Assembly: GCA_930990065.1 (NCBI GenBank)
Contig: CAKNOA010000004.1
Location: 18,789-82,788 of the forward strand
DNA: 64,000 nt
Direction: 5' to 3'
From: an uncultured Clostridia bacterium
GTDB taxonomy: Bacteria > Bacillota > Clostridia > Oscillospirales > Acutalibacteraceae
Below are positions 24,431-33,036 of this stretch, one piece after another. The translations under genes and the position numbers were made by a program. The notes below the pieces were generated by a model that was given only the letters and a program-made list of their open reading frames with translations, ran no database searches and was not told the origin of the DNA. Each line of letters starts with the position of its first letter. Position 1 is the first letter of the stretch.

Positions 24431-25570
24431 ATGGACCGTGAAATCTATCTTGATAACAGCTCGACGACTTGCGTTTGTCCGCAGGCCGCCGAAAAAGTCC
24501 TTACCATGATGACCCAGTGTTACGGGAACCCCTCTTCCCTGCATCACAAGGGAAATGAAGCGTTGCGGGAACTATCAAGCGCCCGGGAACAGATCGCCCG
24601 GGTTTTGCACGCATCGCCCGAAGAAATTCTGTTTACCAGCGGCGGCACCGAAGCGAATAACCTGGCGGTATTCGGCGCAGCGAAAGCCGGACAGAAACGG
24701 GGCCGCCATATTGTCACCACCGCTTTTGAGCACAGTTCCGTACTCGCGTGTATGCAGCAGCTGGAAAAAGAAGGCTGGTCGGTCACCTACATAAAGCCAG
24801 ACCGGCAGGGCCACATTACGGCCGAACAGGTCGAAGAGGCCATTACCCCCGACACGGTACTCGTCAGCATAATGGCCGTCAACAACGAAATCGGGACCTT
24901 ACCGCCCTTACAGGCAGTGCCCGCCGCGATCCGGCGCCAAAAGGCCCCGGCCCGTTTCCACGTGGACGCCGTACAGGCTTTTGGCAAAATGCCGCTGAAC
25001 CCCGGCCGTATGGGCATTGACCTGCTCACCTGCAGCTCCCATAAAATTCACGGCCCCAAAGGGGCCGGCGCGCTGTATCACCGCCGGGGCATGCATATTT
25101 TGCCGCGGCAATTTGGCGGCGAACAGGAAAACCGCCTGCGTCCCGGCACGGAAGCCGTACCGGCCTTGTGCGGGTTTGGAGCCGCCGCCGCGGCTTTACC
25201 GCCCCTTGCTGATTGGCACCGCAAGATGGAGGAATTAAACACCCTGGCGCGCCGGGAACTGGCGGCTATAGACGGCGTTATTCTGCATTCGCCGGAAGAT
25301 GCGCTGCCGTGTATCTTGCACATCAGCGCCGGGCATGTGCGGGCCCAGACCATGCTCAACTATTTATCCCAGCGGGGCATCTTCGTTTCGTCCGGCTCCG
25401 CCTGTGCCAAAGGGGCCCGCAGCCACGTGCTGGTGGCCATGGGCCTGCCGCAAAAAGAAATTGATTCGTCGTTGCGGATCAGCTTTTCGTATGAAAACAC
25501 ACCGGATGACATCCACGCCCTGTGTGCCGCTTTGCAAAGCGGGCTGCGGGACCTAATTGCCCGTCCGTAA
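24431..25570 (+). CDS. Cysteine desulfurase (IscS/NifS family)
   Basis: This 379-residue PLP enzyme takes sulfur from cysteine to form a persulfide. Motifs are YLDNSSTTCVCP at the start, NPSSLHHKGNEA, FTSGGTEANN, the PLP lysine in CSSHKIHGPKGAGALY near residue 200, RPGTEAVP, and the persulfide cysteine in SSGSACAKGARSHV near residue 325. I chose ATG 24431 because GGAG lies 10 bases before it; ATG 24422 is too close to that site. It is the first gene of an operon with thiI, 34 bases ahead. This pairing in Firmicutes points to a dedicated sulfur donor for tRNA 4-thiouridine rather than the general Fe-S SufS. Confidence 0.94.
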   Translation: MDREIYLDNSSTTCVCPQAAEKVLTMMTQCYGNPSSLHHKGNEALRELSSAREQIARVLHASPEEILFTSGGTEANNLAVFGAAKAGQKRGRHIVTTAFEHSSVLACMQQLEKEGWSVTYIKPDRQGHITAEQVEEAITPDTVLVSIMAVNNEIGTLPPLQAVPAAIRRQKAPARFHVDAVQAFGKMPLNPGRMGIDLLTCSSHKIHGPKGAGALYHRRGMHILPRQFGGEQENRLRPGTEAVPALCGFGAAAAALPPLADWHRKMEELNTLARRELAAIDGVILHSPEDALPCILHISAGHVRAQTMLNYLSQRGIFVSSGSACAKGARSHVLVAMGLPQKEIDSSLRISFSYENTPDDIHALCAALQSGLRDLIARP

Positions 25571-25604
25571 AGAAAATCCGATTGCATCGAGAAGGTGAGG
25601 AACC

Positions 25605-26822
25605 ATGAAAGAAACCATATTGATTAAATTAGGGGAACTGGTCCTGAAGGGGCTCAACCGCAGCACATTTGAAGCCGTGCTGCTGAAAAACATTCGCCGC
25701 CGGCTGACCGGTGCCGGGGATTTTGATATCCGCTCGGCTCAGTCCACCTTGTATATCTCCCCCCTGAATGATAGCGCCGACCTGGACGAAGCCGAAGAAC
25801 GGCTGGGCCGCATTTTCGGGATCATTGCCTATTCCCGGGCCTGCGTGGTCGAAAAAGACCTGACCGTCATTTGCCAGGCCGCCGCCGAATATCTGCGCCC
25901 GCAGCTGGAAGAAATCCACACCTTTAAAGTGGAAACCAAGCGCAGCGATAAATCCTTTGCCTATGATTCCCCCGCCATTTCCCGGGAAGTGGGCGGCTAC
26001 CTATTAGACCAATACCCCCATCTGTCTGTCAATGTGCATGAGCCGGACCTGATTGTGCGGGTGGAAGTGCGGGACTTTGGCGCTTACGTCCACGGGGCCC
26101 CCATTCCCGGCGCCGGGGGGATTCCTGTGGGCACCGGCGGTAAAGCGGCCATTCTGATCAGCGGCGGGCTGGATAGCCCCGTCGCCGCCTGGCAGATGGC
26201 CCGCCGGGGCGTAGAACTGACGGCCATTCACTTTGCCAGCCCGCCCTATACCAGCGACATGGCCGAAGAAAAGGTGGTGCGCCTGCTGCAAAAAGTGGGC
26301 GAATGGGCCGGCCGCATGGAGATGTACACCGTGCACTTTGCCGCCTTGCAGGAAGAGCTGCTGCGCAAATGCCCGGAAGATCTCTTTACCATTCTGATGC
26401 GCCGCTTTATGATGCGCTGCGCCCAAGTGATTGCCCGGCAAAAGGAATGTGACGCCCTGATCACCGGCGAAAGCCTGGGGCAGGTGGCCAGCCAGACCAT
26501 CAAGGCCATTGCCTGTACCGACGCGGCCGCCGATATGCCGGTATTCCGCCCGCTGATCGGTACGGATAAAGCCGAAATCGTGGCTATGGCCCACCGGATT
26601 GGCACCTTTGACACCTCCATTGAGCCGTTTGAAGACTGCTGCACGGTCTTTACCCCCCGCCACCCCCGCACCCGTCCGACGCTGGCGCAAATTGAAGAAG
26701 CCGAACAGGCCCTGGATGTACCGGCACTGGTGCACCAAAGCCTGCAGGGGGTCACCCATCGCCGCATTACGTTCCGCGGGGTACAGACATTGCCCGACAT
26801 CAATTGGGAGGAAAACACATGA
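25605..26822 (+). CDS. thiI: tRNA 4-thiouridine synthase ThiI
   Basis: This 405-residue enzyme adenylates uridine 8 of tRNA and inserts sulfur supplied by the desulfurase encoded upstream. The N-terminal ferredoxin-like and THUMP domains (residues 1-165) include LIKLGELVLKGLNRSTFE and KSFAYDSPAISREVGGYLL. The PP-loop ATPase shows LISGGLDSPVAAWQM near residue 185 and TGESLGQVASQT near residue 290. There is no rhodanese domain, as usual for Firmicutes ThiI, so sulfur must come directly from the desulfurase. AAGGTGAGG precedes the start. The stop codon overlaps the start of cinA by four bases. Confidence 0.97.
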   Translation: MKETILIKLGELVLKGLNRSTFEAVLLKNIRRRLTGAGDFDIRSAQSTLYISPLNDSADLDEAEERLGRIFGIIAYSRACVVEKDLTVICQAAAEYLRPQLEEIHTFKVETKRSDKSFAYDSPAISREVGGYLLDQYPHLSVNVHEPDLIVRVEVRDFGAYVHGAPIPGAGGIPVGTGGKAAILISGGLDSPVAAWQMARRGVELTAIHFASPPYTSDMAEEKVVRLLQKVGEWAGRMEMYTVHFAALQEELLRKCPEDLFTILMRRFMMRCAQVIARQKECDALITGESLGQVASQTIKAIACTDAAADMPVFRPLIGTDKAEIVAMAHRIGTFDTSIEPFEDCCTVFTPRHPRTRPTLAQIEEAEQALDVPALVHQSLQGVTHRRITFRGVQTLPDINWEENT

Positions 26823-28129
26823 ATGCTGAAATTCTTTCGGTCGGCACCGAGCTGCTGCTGGGCCAGGTGATCAACTCCGACACCGCCTATGTGGCCCGGG
26901 CCCTTTCGTCTGTGGGCATCAACGTCCACTATACCGCCACCGTGGGGGATAACCCCGAACGCCTGTATCAGGCCGTGACCGATTCCCTGGCGCGGTGCGA
27001 CTTGCTGGTAACGACCGGCGGATTGGGGCCCACCGACGATGACCTGACAAAAGAGACCGTAGCCCGGGCGGCCGGTGTCCCCCTAGCTATGAATGAAGAC
27101 TGCCTGGCGACCTTGACCCGGTATTTTGCCGGCCGTTACTTCGGGGAAAACCAGAAAAAACAGGCGGTGCTGCCGGTGGGCTGCACGGTATTACAAAACG
27201 ACAACGGGTCGGCCCCCGGATGCCTGTTCCGCTCCCAGCAGGGGGCGTTGGTGGTCATGCTGCCCGGCCCTCCCGGGGAACTGATCCCCATGTTGGAGCA
27301 CTACGCGCTGCCGGCGCTGGCCGGGAGCAATAGCCACGCGGTGATTGTCTCGAAAAACCTGCGGGTGTTTGGGTTGGGAGAGGGCCTTACCGCCGAAAAA
27401 CTGGATGATCTCTTGCAGGGCAGCAACCCCACCGCCGCTACCTATGCGCTGCAAAACGAGTGCTTCGTGCGGGTGACCGCACGCGCTGCCAATGAAGAAG
27501 AAGCACTTACCATGATGCAGCCGCTGATCGAAAAGATCCGCGCCCGGCTTGGCACCTATTTATATACCGAAGAAGACGGCAGCTTGGAAGAAACCGTCGT
27601 CCACGCGGCCATGCGCCGCCATATGACGTTGGCGACAGCGGAATCCTGTACCGGCGGCCTTTTGAGCGAACGACTGACTTCCATACCGGGCAGCTCGGAA
27701 GTGTTCGAAATGGGCGCCGTTACGTACGCCAACCGTATTAAAGAGCAGGTGCTGGGTGTATCGGCCCACACGCTGCAAACGTATGGTGCCGTCAGCGTAC
27801 AGACCGCCTGCCAGATGGCACAGGGCATCCGCCGGGCGGCGGGCAGCGACCTGGGGATTGGCATCACCGGTATCGCCGGGCCCGGCGGCGGCACGGAAGA
27901 AAAGCCCGTAGGGCTTGTGTATATTGCCCTGACCGATGGGGTTCACACCTGGGTGCGCCGCATGCCCGGCCACACCGGCCCGGCGCGCAGCCGCGCCTTC
28001 TACCGGTATGCGGCCGCTTCTCACGCGCTGGATATGGCGCGGCGGGTTCTGATGGATTTGCCCATGCAGGAAAACCCGGAATTCCCGCGAGCCGAAAGTC
28101 TGCCCGCTGCAATGGATGAGAAAGGATGA
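26819..28129 (+). CDS. cinA: CinA-family protein (nucleotide hydrolase / NMN deamidase)
   Basis: This 436-residue protein has both CinA domains. The N-terminal MoCF-biosynthesis-like domain (residues 1-170) has ILSVGTELLLGQVINSDTAY and TTGGLGPTDDDLTKETVA. The C-terminal deamidase domain (from about 265) has TAESCTGGLLSERLTSIPGS and GITGIAGPGGGTEEKPVGLV. In characterised relatives these act as ADP-ribose pyrophosphatase and NMN deamidase, salvaging pyridine nucleotides. ATG 26819 overlaps the thiI stop (ATGA) behind GGGAGG, showing translational coupling. Competence involvement is not implied. The sortase gene follows after 6 bases. Confidence 0.95.
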   Translation: MNAEILSVGTELLLGQVINSDTAYVARALSSVGINVHYTATVGDNPERLYQAVTDSLARCDLLVTTGGLGPTDDDLTKETVARAAGVPLAMNEDCLATLTRYFAGRYFGENQKKQAVLPVGCTVLQNDNGSAPGCLFRSQQGALVVMLPGPPGELIPMLEHYALPALAGSNSHAVIVSKNLRVFGLGEGLTAEKLDDLLQGSNPTAATYALQNECFVRVTARAANEEEALTMMQPLIEKIRARLGTYLYTEEDGSLEETVVHAAMRRHMTLATAESCTGGLLSERLTSIPGSSEVFEMGAVTYANRIKEQVLGVSAHTLQTYGAVSVQTACQMAQGIRRAAGSDLGIGITGIAGPGGGTEEKPVGLVYIALTDGVHTWVRRMPGHTGPARSRAFYRYAAASHALDMARRVLMDLPMQENPEFPRAESLPAAMDEKG

Positions 28130-28135
28130 TCCTCC

Positions 28136-29170
28136 ATGCGTCACCACAAAGAAAAGGCTCCGAAAAAAAGTTTTGTGAAGCGCTGGTTCCCCTGCCGGGG
28201 GGACCGGCCCAGCACGGTCATCATCAAAATTGTAACGCTGGTCTGTTTAGTGGTCTTTCTGGTTTCCGGCTGGATGCTGCTCGATGAAATGGTGCTAAAG
28301 CCTGCCCAGGTGGACCAATCGGTCAATACGCTGAAGGATCAGTTTTTTGCTCCTGTATCCTCTTCGTCGGAATCTTCCACCCAAACAGATGACGCCGAAG
28401 AGGAAGATCCCATTGACTATGCCGCTCAACTGGCCAAGCTGCAAAAACAGTACCCCGATATTGTCGGGTGGGTCCAGGTGCCCGGCACGGTGATCGATTA
28501 CCCCATTCTGCAATCGGATGAAAGCGATCCGGAGTATTACCTGTACCGCAATTACGAAAAGGAATATTCAAAGTACGGCAGTATTTTTGCTTCCAGCGAC
28601 AGCGTACCGTTTGCCCAGTGCCGCAGCAGCTTGCTATATGGCCACAGCATGCAGGACGGCCGTATGTTTGCGGCGCTGGTTCAGTTTTCCGATTTGTCGG
28701 TGTATCAAAATAGCCCCACCATTACGCTATATACATCCGAAGGTAAGACCACGTGGAAAATTTTCTCTGTGATGAAGCTCAATACGCTAAAAAGCCAGGG
28801 TGAATTTTTCCCCTTTACGCAAACATCCTTTGCCGACGATGACGCGTTTATGCAGCACGTGTATGAAATGTACCAGCGCTCCGTTATCGATACCGGCGTC
28901 ACCATCAACGAAGGGGACGAAATTTTGTCCCTGGCTACCTGCTCCTATGAATACGAGGATTTCCGCACGGTGGTTGTGGCCCGTAAAGTACGGGACGGCG
29001 AAGATCCCACAGTGGACACCAAAGCGGCCAGTTACAACAGCCGGGTGGTCTACCCCGATATCTGGTACAAAAACCAGGGCGGCAGCGCGCCGGTATGGAC
29101 CGAAAACTGGCAGGATGCCGTATTAGACGGCAGCTTTGCGGCGTACGACGGTGCGATTGTCGGTGAATAA
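28136..29170 (+). CDS. Class B sortase
   Basis: This 344-residue membrane transpeptidase attaches secreted proteins to the cell wall. After a basic N-terminus there is one membrane helix at about residues 28-50 and an acidic Ser-rich linker (SSSSESSTQTDDAEEE). The class B sortase fold then shows GWVQVPGTVIDYPIL, His170 in YGHSM, Cys269 in LATCSYE and Arg277 in FRTVV, eight residues after the cysteine. The start is 6 bases after cinA, so it is translated from the same transcript as the desulfurase and thiI, an unusual partnership. The only candidate substrate in the window is the surface protein at 62226. The last 60 residues (after ARKVRDGE) extend past the sortase core and have no recognised fold. 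Confidence 0.94.
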   Translation: MRHHKEKAPKKSFVKRWFPCRGDRPSTVIIKIVTLVCLVVFLVSGWMLLDEMVLKPAQVDQSVNTLKDQFFAPVSSSSESSTQTDDAEEEDPIDYAAQLAKLQKQYPDIVGWVQVPGTVIDYPILQSDESDPEYYLYRNYEKEYSKYGSIFASSDSVPFAQCRSSLLYGHSMQDGRMFAALVQFSDLSVYQNSPTITLYTSEGKTTWKIFSVMKLNTLKSQGEFFPFTQTSFADDDAFMQHVYEMYQRSVIDTGVTINEGDEILSLATCSYEYEDFRTVVVARKVRDGEDPTVDTKAASYNSRVVYPDIWYKNQGGSAPVWTENWQDAVLDGSFAAYDGAIVGE

Positions 29171-29222
29171 TTCTGAATAATTATTCTTTTTGCTTGCATT
29201 TTCATTCAGATAAAGGTATACT
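29164..29222 (+). promoter_or_regulatory. argF: argF promoter with ARG-box-like operator
   Basis: TTGCAT (29194-29199), 17 bases, TATACT (29217-29222) forms a good promoter. Just upstream, TGAATAATTATTCT (29174-29187) is an almost perfect palindrome matching the ArgR/AhrC ARG-box pattern. A partial copy, TGAATAATTC, begins at 29164 inside the end of the sortase gene. Arginine-dependent repression of argF is the expected role. No argR gene is in this window. Confidence 0.72.
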
Positions 29223-29261
29223 GGGTACCAGGACATTTCCAACAGTAGGAGGCAGCGTTTT

Positions 29262-30263
29262 ATGAATTTGACCGGCAGAAGTTTTTTGAAACTGCTCGAT
29301 TTTACCCCGGAAGAAATTTCCGGTTTGCTCACCCTGGCCGCCGATTTAAAGGCCAAGAAAAAAGCCCATATCCCCCACGATTTCCTGCGGGGACGCAATA
29401 TCGTTCTGATTTTCGAAAAGACCAGCACCCGCACCCGGTGCAGCTTCGAAGTGGCCGCCCACGACCTTGGCATGCAGGTCACGTATCTGGACCCCACAGG
29501 CTCGCAAATCGGCAAAAAAGAGAGTATTGCCGACACGGCCCGGGTATTGGGGCGCATGTATGACGGGATTGAATACCGCGGGTATGGGCAGGCCATCGTG
29601 GAAGAATTGGCCCGGTATGCCGGGGTTCCCGTATGGAATGGGCTGACGAACGAATTCCATCCCACCCAAATTTTGGCGGATTTTCTCACGTTGCAGGAAC
29701 ATTTTGGCCATTTGAAAGGGCTAAAATTTGTGTACATGGGCGATGCCCGGTATAACATGGGCAACTCCCTGATGGTGGGCTGCGCCAAAATGGGGCTGCA
29801 TTTTACGGCCTGTGCCCCCAAAAAGTACTTCCCCGACGAAGCTCTCATCGCCCAGTGCCGCTCCATTGCCGAGGAAACCGGTGGATCGGTGGACTTTTGT
29901 GAAGATCCCATGGAGGCAACCCGCGGTGCCGATGTGATTTACACCGATGTGTGGGTATCCATGGGCGAACCGGTAGAAGTATGGGAAGAGCGCATTCACG
30001 ACCTCTCCCCGTATCAGGTCAACAAAGCCCTGATGGATAACGCCGGGCCCCAGGCTGTTTTTATGCACTGCCTGCCGGCCTTCCACGACCACAAAACGGT
30101 CATTGGCAAAGAAATGGGCGAACGGTTCGGACGCGATGCCATGGAAGTGACCGACGAGGTGTTCGAAGGGCCGCAGTCCATTGTGTTTGATGAAGCGGAA
30201 AACCGTATGCACACCATTAAAGCGGTGATGGCTGCCACGCTGACGCCCGACGGCGCCTGCTGA
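29262..30263 (+). CDS. argF: Ornithine carbamoyltransferase
   Basis: This 333-residue enzyme joins carbamoyl phosphate to ornithine to give citrulline. The carbamoyl-phosphate loop is [12 protein letters not shown] near residue 55. Next come [16 protein letters not shown] (His-Pro-Thr-Gln), [13 protein letters not shown], the ornithine motif VSMGEP, and the catalytic HCLPAFHD near residue 270. The length is typical. A GTAGGAGG site precedes the start. The ARG-box promoter favours the anabolic role rather than the catabolic arginine deiminase pathway, and no arcA or arcC lies nearby. Confidence 0.96.
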   Translation: MNLTGRSFLKLLDFTPEEISGLLTLAADLKAKKKAHIPHDFLRGRNIVLIFEKTSTRTRCSFEVAAHDLGMQVTYLDPTGSQIGKKESIADTARVLGRMYDGIEYRGYGQAIVEELARYAGVPVWNGLTNEFHPTQILADFLTLQEHFGHLKGLKFVYMGDARYNMGNSLMVGCAKMGLHFTACAPKKYFPDEALIAQCRSIAEETGGSVDFCEDPMEATRGADVIYTDVWVSMGEPVEVWEERIHDLSPYQVNKALMDNAGPQAVFMHCLPAFHDHKTVIGKEMGERFGRDAMEVTDEVFEGPQSIVFDEAENRMHTIKAVMAATLTPDGAC

Positions 30264-30283
30264 TTTTTCTCTTACAAAAAAGG

Positions 30284-30316
30284 AAGAGCACAGGGAAATT
30301 ATCCCTGTGCTCTTTT
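30284..30316 (+). terminator. argF: Terminator after argF
   Basis: AGAGCACAGGGA pairs with TCCCTGTGCTCT over a 5-base loop and is followed by TTTTTCT. Confidence 0.92.
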
Positions 30317-30325
30317 TCTACGTAC

Positions 30326-30369
30326 AAAACCAGGGCGGCCCTTTTGGGGGCCGCCCTGGTTTCTTTTTT
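30326..30369. terminator. Second hairpin between argF and the phosphoglucomutase gene
   Basis: AACCAGGGCGGCC pairs with GGCCGCCCTGGTT. The T-run is long on the plus side and shorter (TTTTG) on the minus side, where it would end the phosphoglucomutase transcript. Confidence 0.8.
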
Positions 30370-30381
30370 TCCAATAACTCT

Positions 30382-32082
30382 TTACATACCCAGCAGCGCC
30401 GGCACTTCGGCCTTCATCTTGTCGACCAGTGCTTCGCTTTCGGCCTGGGTGCTGCCCTTCCCGGACAGATAGATTTTGATCTTCGGTTCGGTACCGGACG
30501 GCCGTACGATCAGTTTGCAACCGTTTTCCAACCGGTATTCCAGTACGTTGGACTTGGGCAGATCGATGGGAGTGGTTTCGCCCTTTTCCACCCGCACGGA
30601 TTCCAGATAATCGCTGTGGCCCACCACGGTAAAGCCCGCAATGGACGCCGGCGGGTTTTTACGCAGGTGATCCATGATGGCCGTCATCTGCTTCATACCG
30701 GCTTCGCCTTCGAAGGCCTGGTTCACCACGCCATTGACATAATAGCCATACGTTTCGTACAGTTCGTTCATGGCGTCCACCAGGGTCATACCCTTTTCTT
30801 TATAATACTGGGCCATTTCGCAGATCAGCATGCTGCCGTCCACGGCGTCTTTGTCCCGGACATACCCGCCGGACAGATAGCCATAGCTCTCTTCAAAGCC
30901 CAGCAGATACCGTTCCGGATGGCCTTCGGCTTCCAGTGAGGCGATCTGGTCACCAATATACTTAAAGCCCGTGAGCACCCGGCGCATCTCAATACCGTAG
31001 TGCTGCGCCACCGGGTCTACCATATCGGTAGAAACAATGGTGGTCACGGCCACGGGGTCTTTGGGCATTTCGCCTTTTTCCTGTTTAGCAGCGGCAATGA
31101 AGTTCAGCAGCAGTACGCCCACTTCGTTGCCCGTCATCAGCTGGTAGTGGCCATGCTGGTTGACCGCAATGCCCACCCGGTCGCTGTCCGGGTCGGTGGC
31201 CAGCAGCAGGTCCGGCTGCACTTTTTCGCACAGTTCCAGCCCTTTTTGCAGCGCTTCGCGGATTTCCGGGTTCGGGAACGGGCAGGTGGGGAAGTTCCCG
31301 TCGGGTTCGCTCTGTTCCGGTACGATGGTCACATCGCTGACCCCAATGCGGTCGAGGATGCGGGTCACGCACACTTTCCCGGCGCCGTTAAGGGGCGTAT
31401 AGACCACTTTCAGCGGACCGGTAGGTTTGCGCACGCTGACGTTTTCCACCGCATCCAGATAGGCGTTGACGACATCGTCGCCGATCATTTCGATCAGGCC
31501 GCTCTTCTTCCCGTCTTCGAACGGCATGGTTTTCACATCGGCAAAAATATCCAGGCTGTTGATTTCGTTCTGGACATCGCTGGCCATTTCCGCCGTAATC
31601 TGGCAGCCGTCGCTGCCATAGCACTTATACCCGTTATATTTCGCCGGGTTATGGCTGGCCGTTACACAGATACCGGCATCGCAGTGCAGATACCGCACAG
31701 CAAACGACAAAGCCGGCGTAGGCATCAGCTGGGGATACAAATAGGCTTTGATCCCATTGGCTGCCAGAACGGCCGCCGATTCTTCCGAAAACAGCTTGCT
31801 GTTGATACGGCTATCATACCCAATGGCTACAGTGGGTACATGACCCTCTGCTTTGTGTTTATTGAGATAATTGGAAAGGCCCTGGGTTGCTTTCCGTACC
31901 GTATAGATATTCATCCGGTTGGTGCCGGCTCCCAGTACGCCCCGCAGGCCCGCGGTACCAAACGCCAGATCCTGATAAAAACGGTCGTTGATTTCATCGG
32001 GCTTGTCCTGTATGCTCTTGAGTTCTTCGGTCAGCGAAGGATCTTCCAGCTGATAGGCCAGCCACTTCTCGTATTCAGTCAT
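30382..32082 (-). CDS. pgcA: Phospho-sugar mutase (alpha-phosphoglucomutase type)
   Basis: This 566-residue enzyme interconverts glucose 1- and 6-phosphate (or mannose phosphates), feeding UDP-glucose for glycolipids and polysaccharides. The four-domain alpha-D-phosphohexomutase layout is clear: FGTAGLRGVLGAGTNRMN near residue 45, the phosphoserine loop CVTASHNPAKYNG near residue 142, the metal site DPDSDRVG near residue 300, the sugar-binding GFEESYGYLSG near residue 390, and the phosphate-binding RPSGTEPKIKIY near the end. The length matches Firmicutes PgcA. The start is preceded by AAAGGA at a long spacing. Confidence 0.94.
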   Translation of the reverse strand: MTEYEKWLAYQLEDPSLTEELKSIQDKPDEINDRFYQDLAFGTAGLRGVLGAGTNRMNIYTVRKATQGLSNYLNKHKAEGHVPTVAIGYDSRINSKLFSEESAAVLAANGIKAYLYPQLMPTPALSFAVRYLHCDAGICVTASHNPAKYNGYKCYGSDGCQITAEMASDVQNEINSLDIFADVKTMPFEDGKKSGLIEMIGDDVVNAYLDAVENVSVRKPTGPLKVVYTPLNGAGKVCVTRILDRIGVSDVTIVPEQSEPDGNFPTCPFPNPEIREALQKGLELCEKVQPDLLLATDPDSDRVGIAVNQHGHYQLMTGNEVGVLLLNFIAAAKQEKGEMPKDPVAVTTIVSTDMVDPVAQHYGIEMRRVLTGFKYIGDQIASLEAEGHPERYLLGFEESYGYLSGGYVRDKDAVDGSMLICEMAQYYKEKGMTLVDAMNELYETYGYYVNGVVNQAFEGEAGMKQMTAIMDHLRKNPPASIAGFTVVGHSDYLESVRVEKGETTPIDLPKSNVLEYRLENGCKLIVRPSGTEPKIKIYLSGKGSTQAESEALVDKMKAEVPALLGM

Positions 32083-32128
32083 TGAATGGTCACGGTCCTT
32101 TCCTGTTTTTCTAAATTCTTAACCCCAC

Positions 32129-32154
32129 AAAAAGGAGCCTGTTTTCTCCTTTTT
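32129..32154 (-). terminator. Terminator after the metallophosphoesterase gene
   Basis: AAAAAGGAG pairs with CTCCTTTTT around an 8-base loop, about 90 bases past the metallophosphoesterase stop and before the phosphoglucomutase start. The T-run works on both strands. Confidence 0.7.
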
Positions 32155-32242
32155 ATACAACTTAAGGATAACATCTCGCCCCCGTGATGTCAATATGCCG
32201 AAGGGGCTTGGGCTCCGCTCCGGGACGTTTTCATTTTACTTT

Positions 32243-32707
32243 TTACAGCTTCAAAATCGTGGGTACAATCCCCTGCCGGGTAATATCGATAATGGCAAAC
32301 GTCCCCATGGAACCATGCAGCGAACCGGGATTGACAATATACAGCCCGTCTTCATACCGGCACTCCGATTGATGGGTATGGCCATACAAAAGCACATCGG
32401 CCTTTTGGCTGCGGGCGTCACTGATCAAATCATACAATCCGTATTTTACATGATGTGTATGACCATGAGTATAAACAATATGCTTTTTTAGCAAATAAAT
32501 TTCGTCGTCCAGCGGGGCCATACAGCCCCAGTCATTATTGCCCCTTACTCCGTAAAAGGCCTTTTCGGGAAATTGCAATTTGACTTGCTGCCAGTCGTCA
32601 TAGCCATCGCCCAGATGGATGACCACTTCGGCTTTGGGCTGCCGCAAAACGGCCTGCTGCAGGGCATACACATCGCCGTGTGTGTCCGATACGACTAAAA
32701 CACGCAT
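32243..32707 (-). CDS. YfcE/MJ0936-type metallophosphoesterase
   Basis: This 154-residue cytoplasmic phosphodiesterase has all metal-binding motifs of the family: VVSDTHGD (residues 5-12), HLGDGYDDW, GVRGNNDW, YTHGHTHHVK and LYGHTHQSEC. Relatives hydrolyse phosphodiester model substrates with Mn2+, and their physiological targets are poorly known. It is transcribed divergently from the three-small-protein cassette across about 75 bases. Nothing in the sequence narrows the substrate. Confidence 0.92.
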   Translation of the reverse strand: MRVLVVSDTHGDVYALQQAVLRQPKAEVVIHLGDGYDDWQQVKLQFPEKAFYGVRGNNDWGCMAPLDDEIYLLKKHIVYTHGHTHHVKYGLYDLISDARSQKADVLLYGHTHQSECRYEDGLYIVNPGSLHGSMGTFAIIDITRQGIVPTILKL

Positions 32708-32781
32708 GATTTAAAGTCCTTCTTTCATGGTTTTGGCTCCTGCTGCATACGATGATAAAGCAGAAAGGAGCGTGGATCAAA

Positions 32782-33036
32782 ATGAACGAAACCAATCTTC
32801 CCTTCGACAAACTGCTGGCCGCTGCCGCCCGATCCCTGGGCACCAAACCCAGCGACCTGAAAAATGCCGCCGAAAACGGGCAGCTGGACCAAGTTTTACA
32901 GCATGTGGCCCCTACCGAAGCGGAAAAACTGCGCACGGTATTAAGTGACCCGGCGGCCGCCCAAAAAATGCTTCGCACCCCTCAGGCGCAAGCGTTGCTT
33001 CAACAACTGATGAAAGGAGAAAAACCCCATGGATGA
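32782..33036 (+). CDS. Small conserved-looking protein, first gene of an unrecognised cassette
   Basis: This 84-residue protein starts at ATG 32782 after GAAAGGAG. I do not recognise it. It is predicted to be almost entirely helical with no membrane segment: an N-terminal half (FDKLLAAAARSLGTKPSDLK) and a C-terminal half (EAEKLRTVLSDPAAAQKMLR, ending QQLMKGEKPHG). The 'LSDPAAAQKML' stretch resembles 'LRDPQSMERIR' in the next protein, hinting at shared ancestry or a shared interaction motif. It overlaps the next gene by 8 bases, so the two are translationally coupled. Upstream, CATACGAT (32746-32753) resembles a mother-cell sporulation -10, but no matching -35 is seen. Confidence 0.75.
   Translation: MNETNLPFDKLLAAAARSLGTKPSDLKNAAENGQLDQVLQHVAPTEAEKLRTVLSDPAAAQKMLRTPQAQALLQQLMKGEKPHG

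Noticed and set aside
26819..28129. cinA as evidence of a competence system
   Set aside because: No com genes or recA are adjacent. CinA proteins are widespread pyridine-nucleotide salvage enzymes, so competence is not implied.
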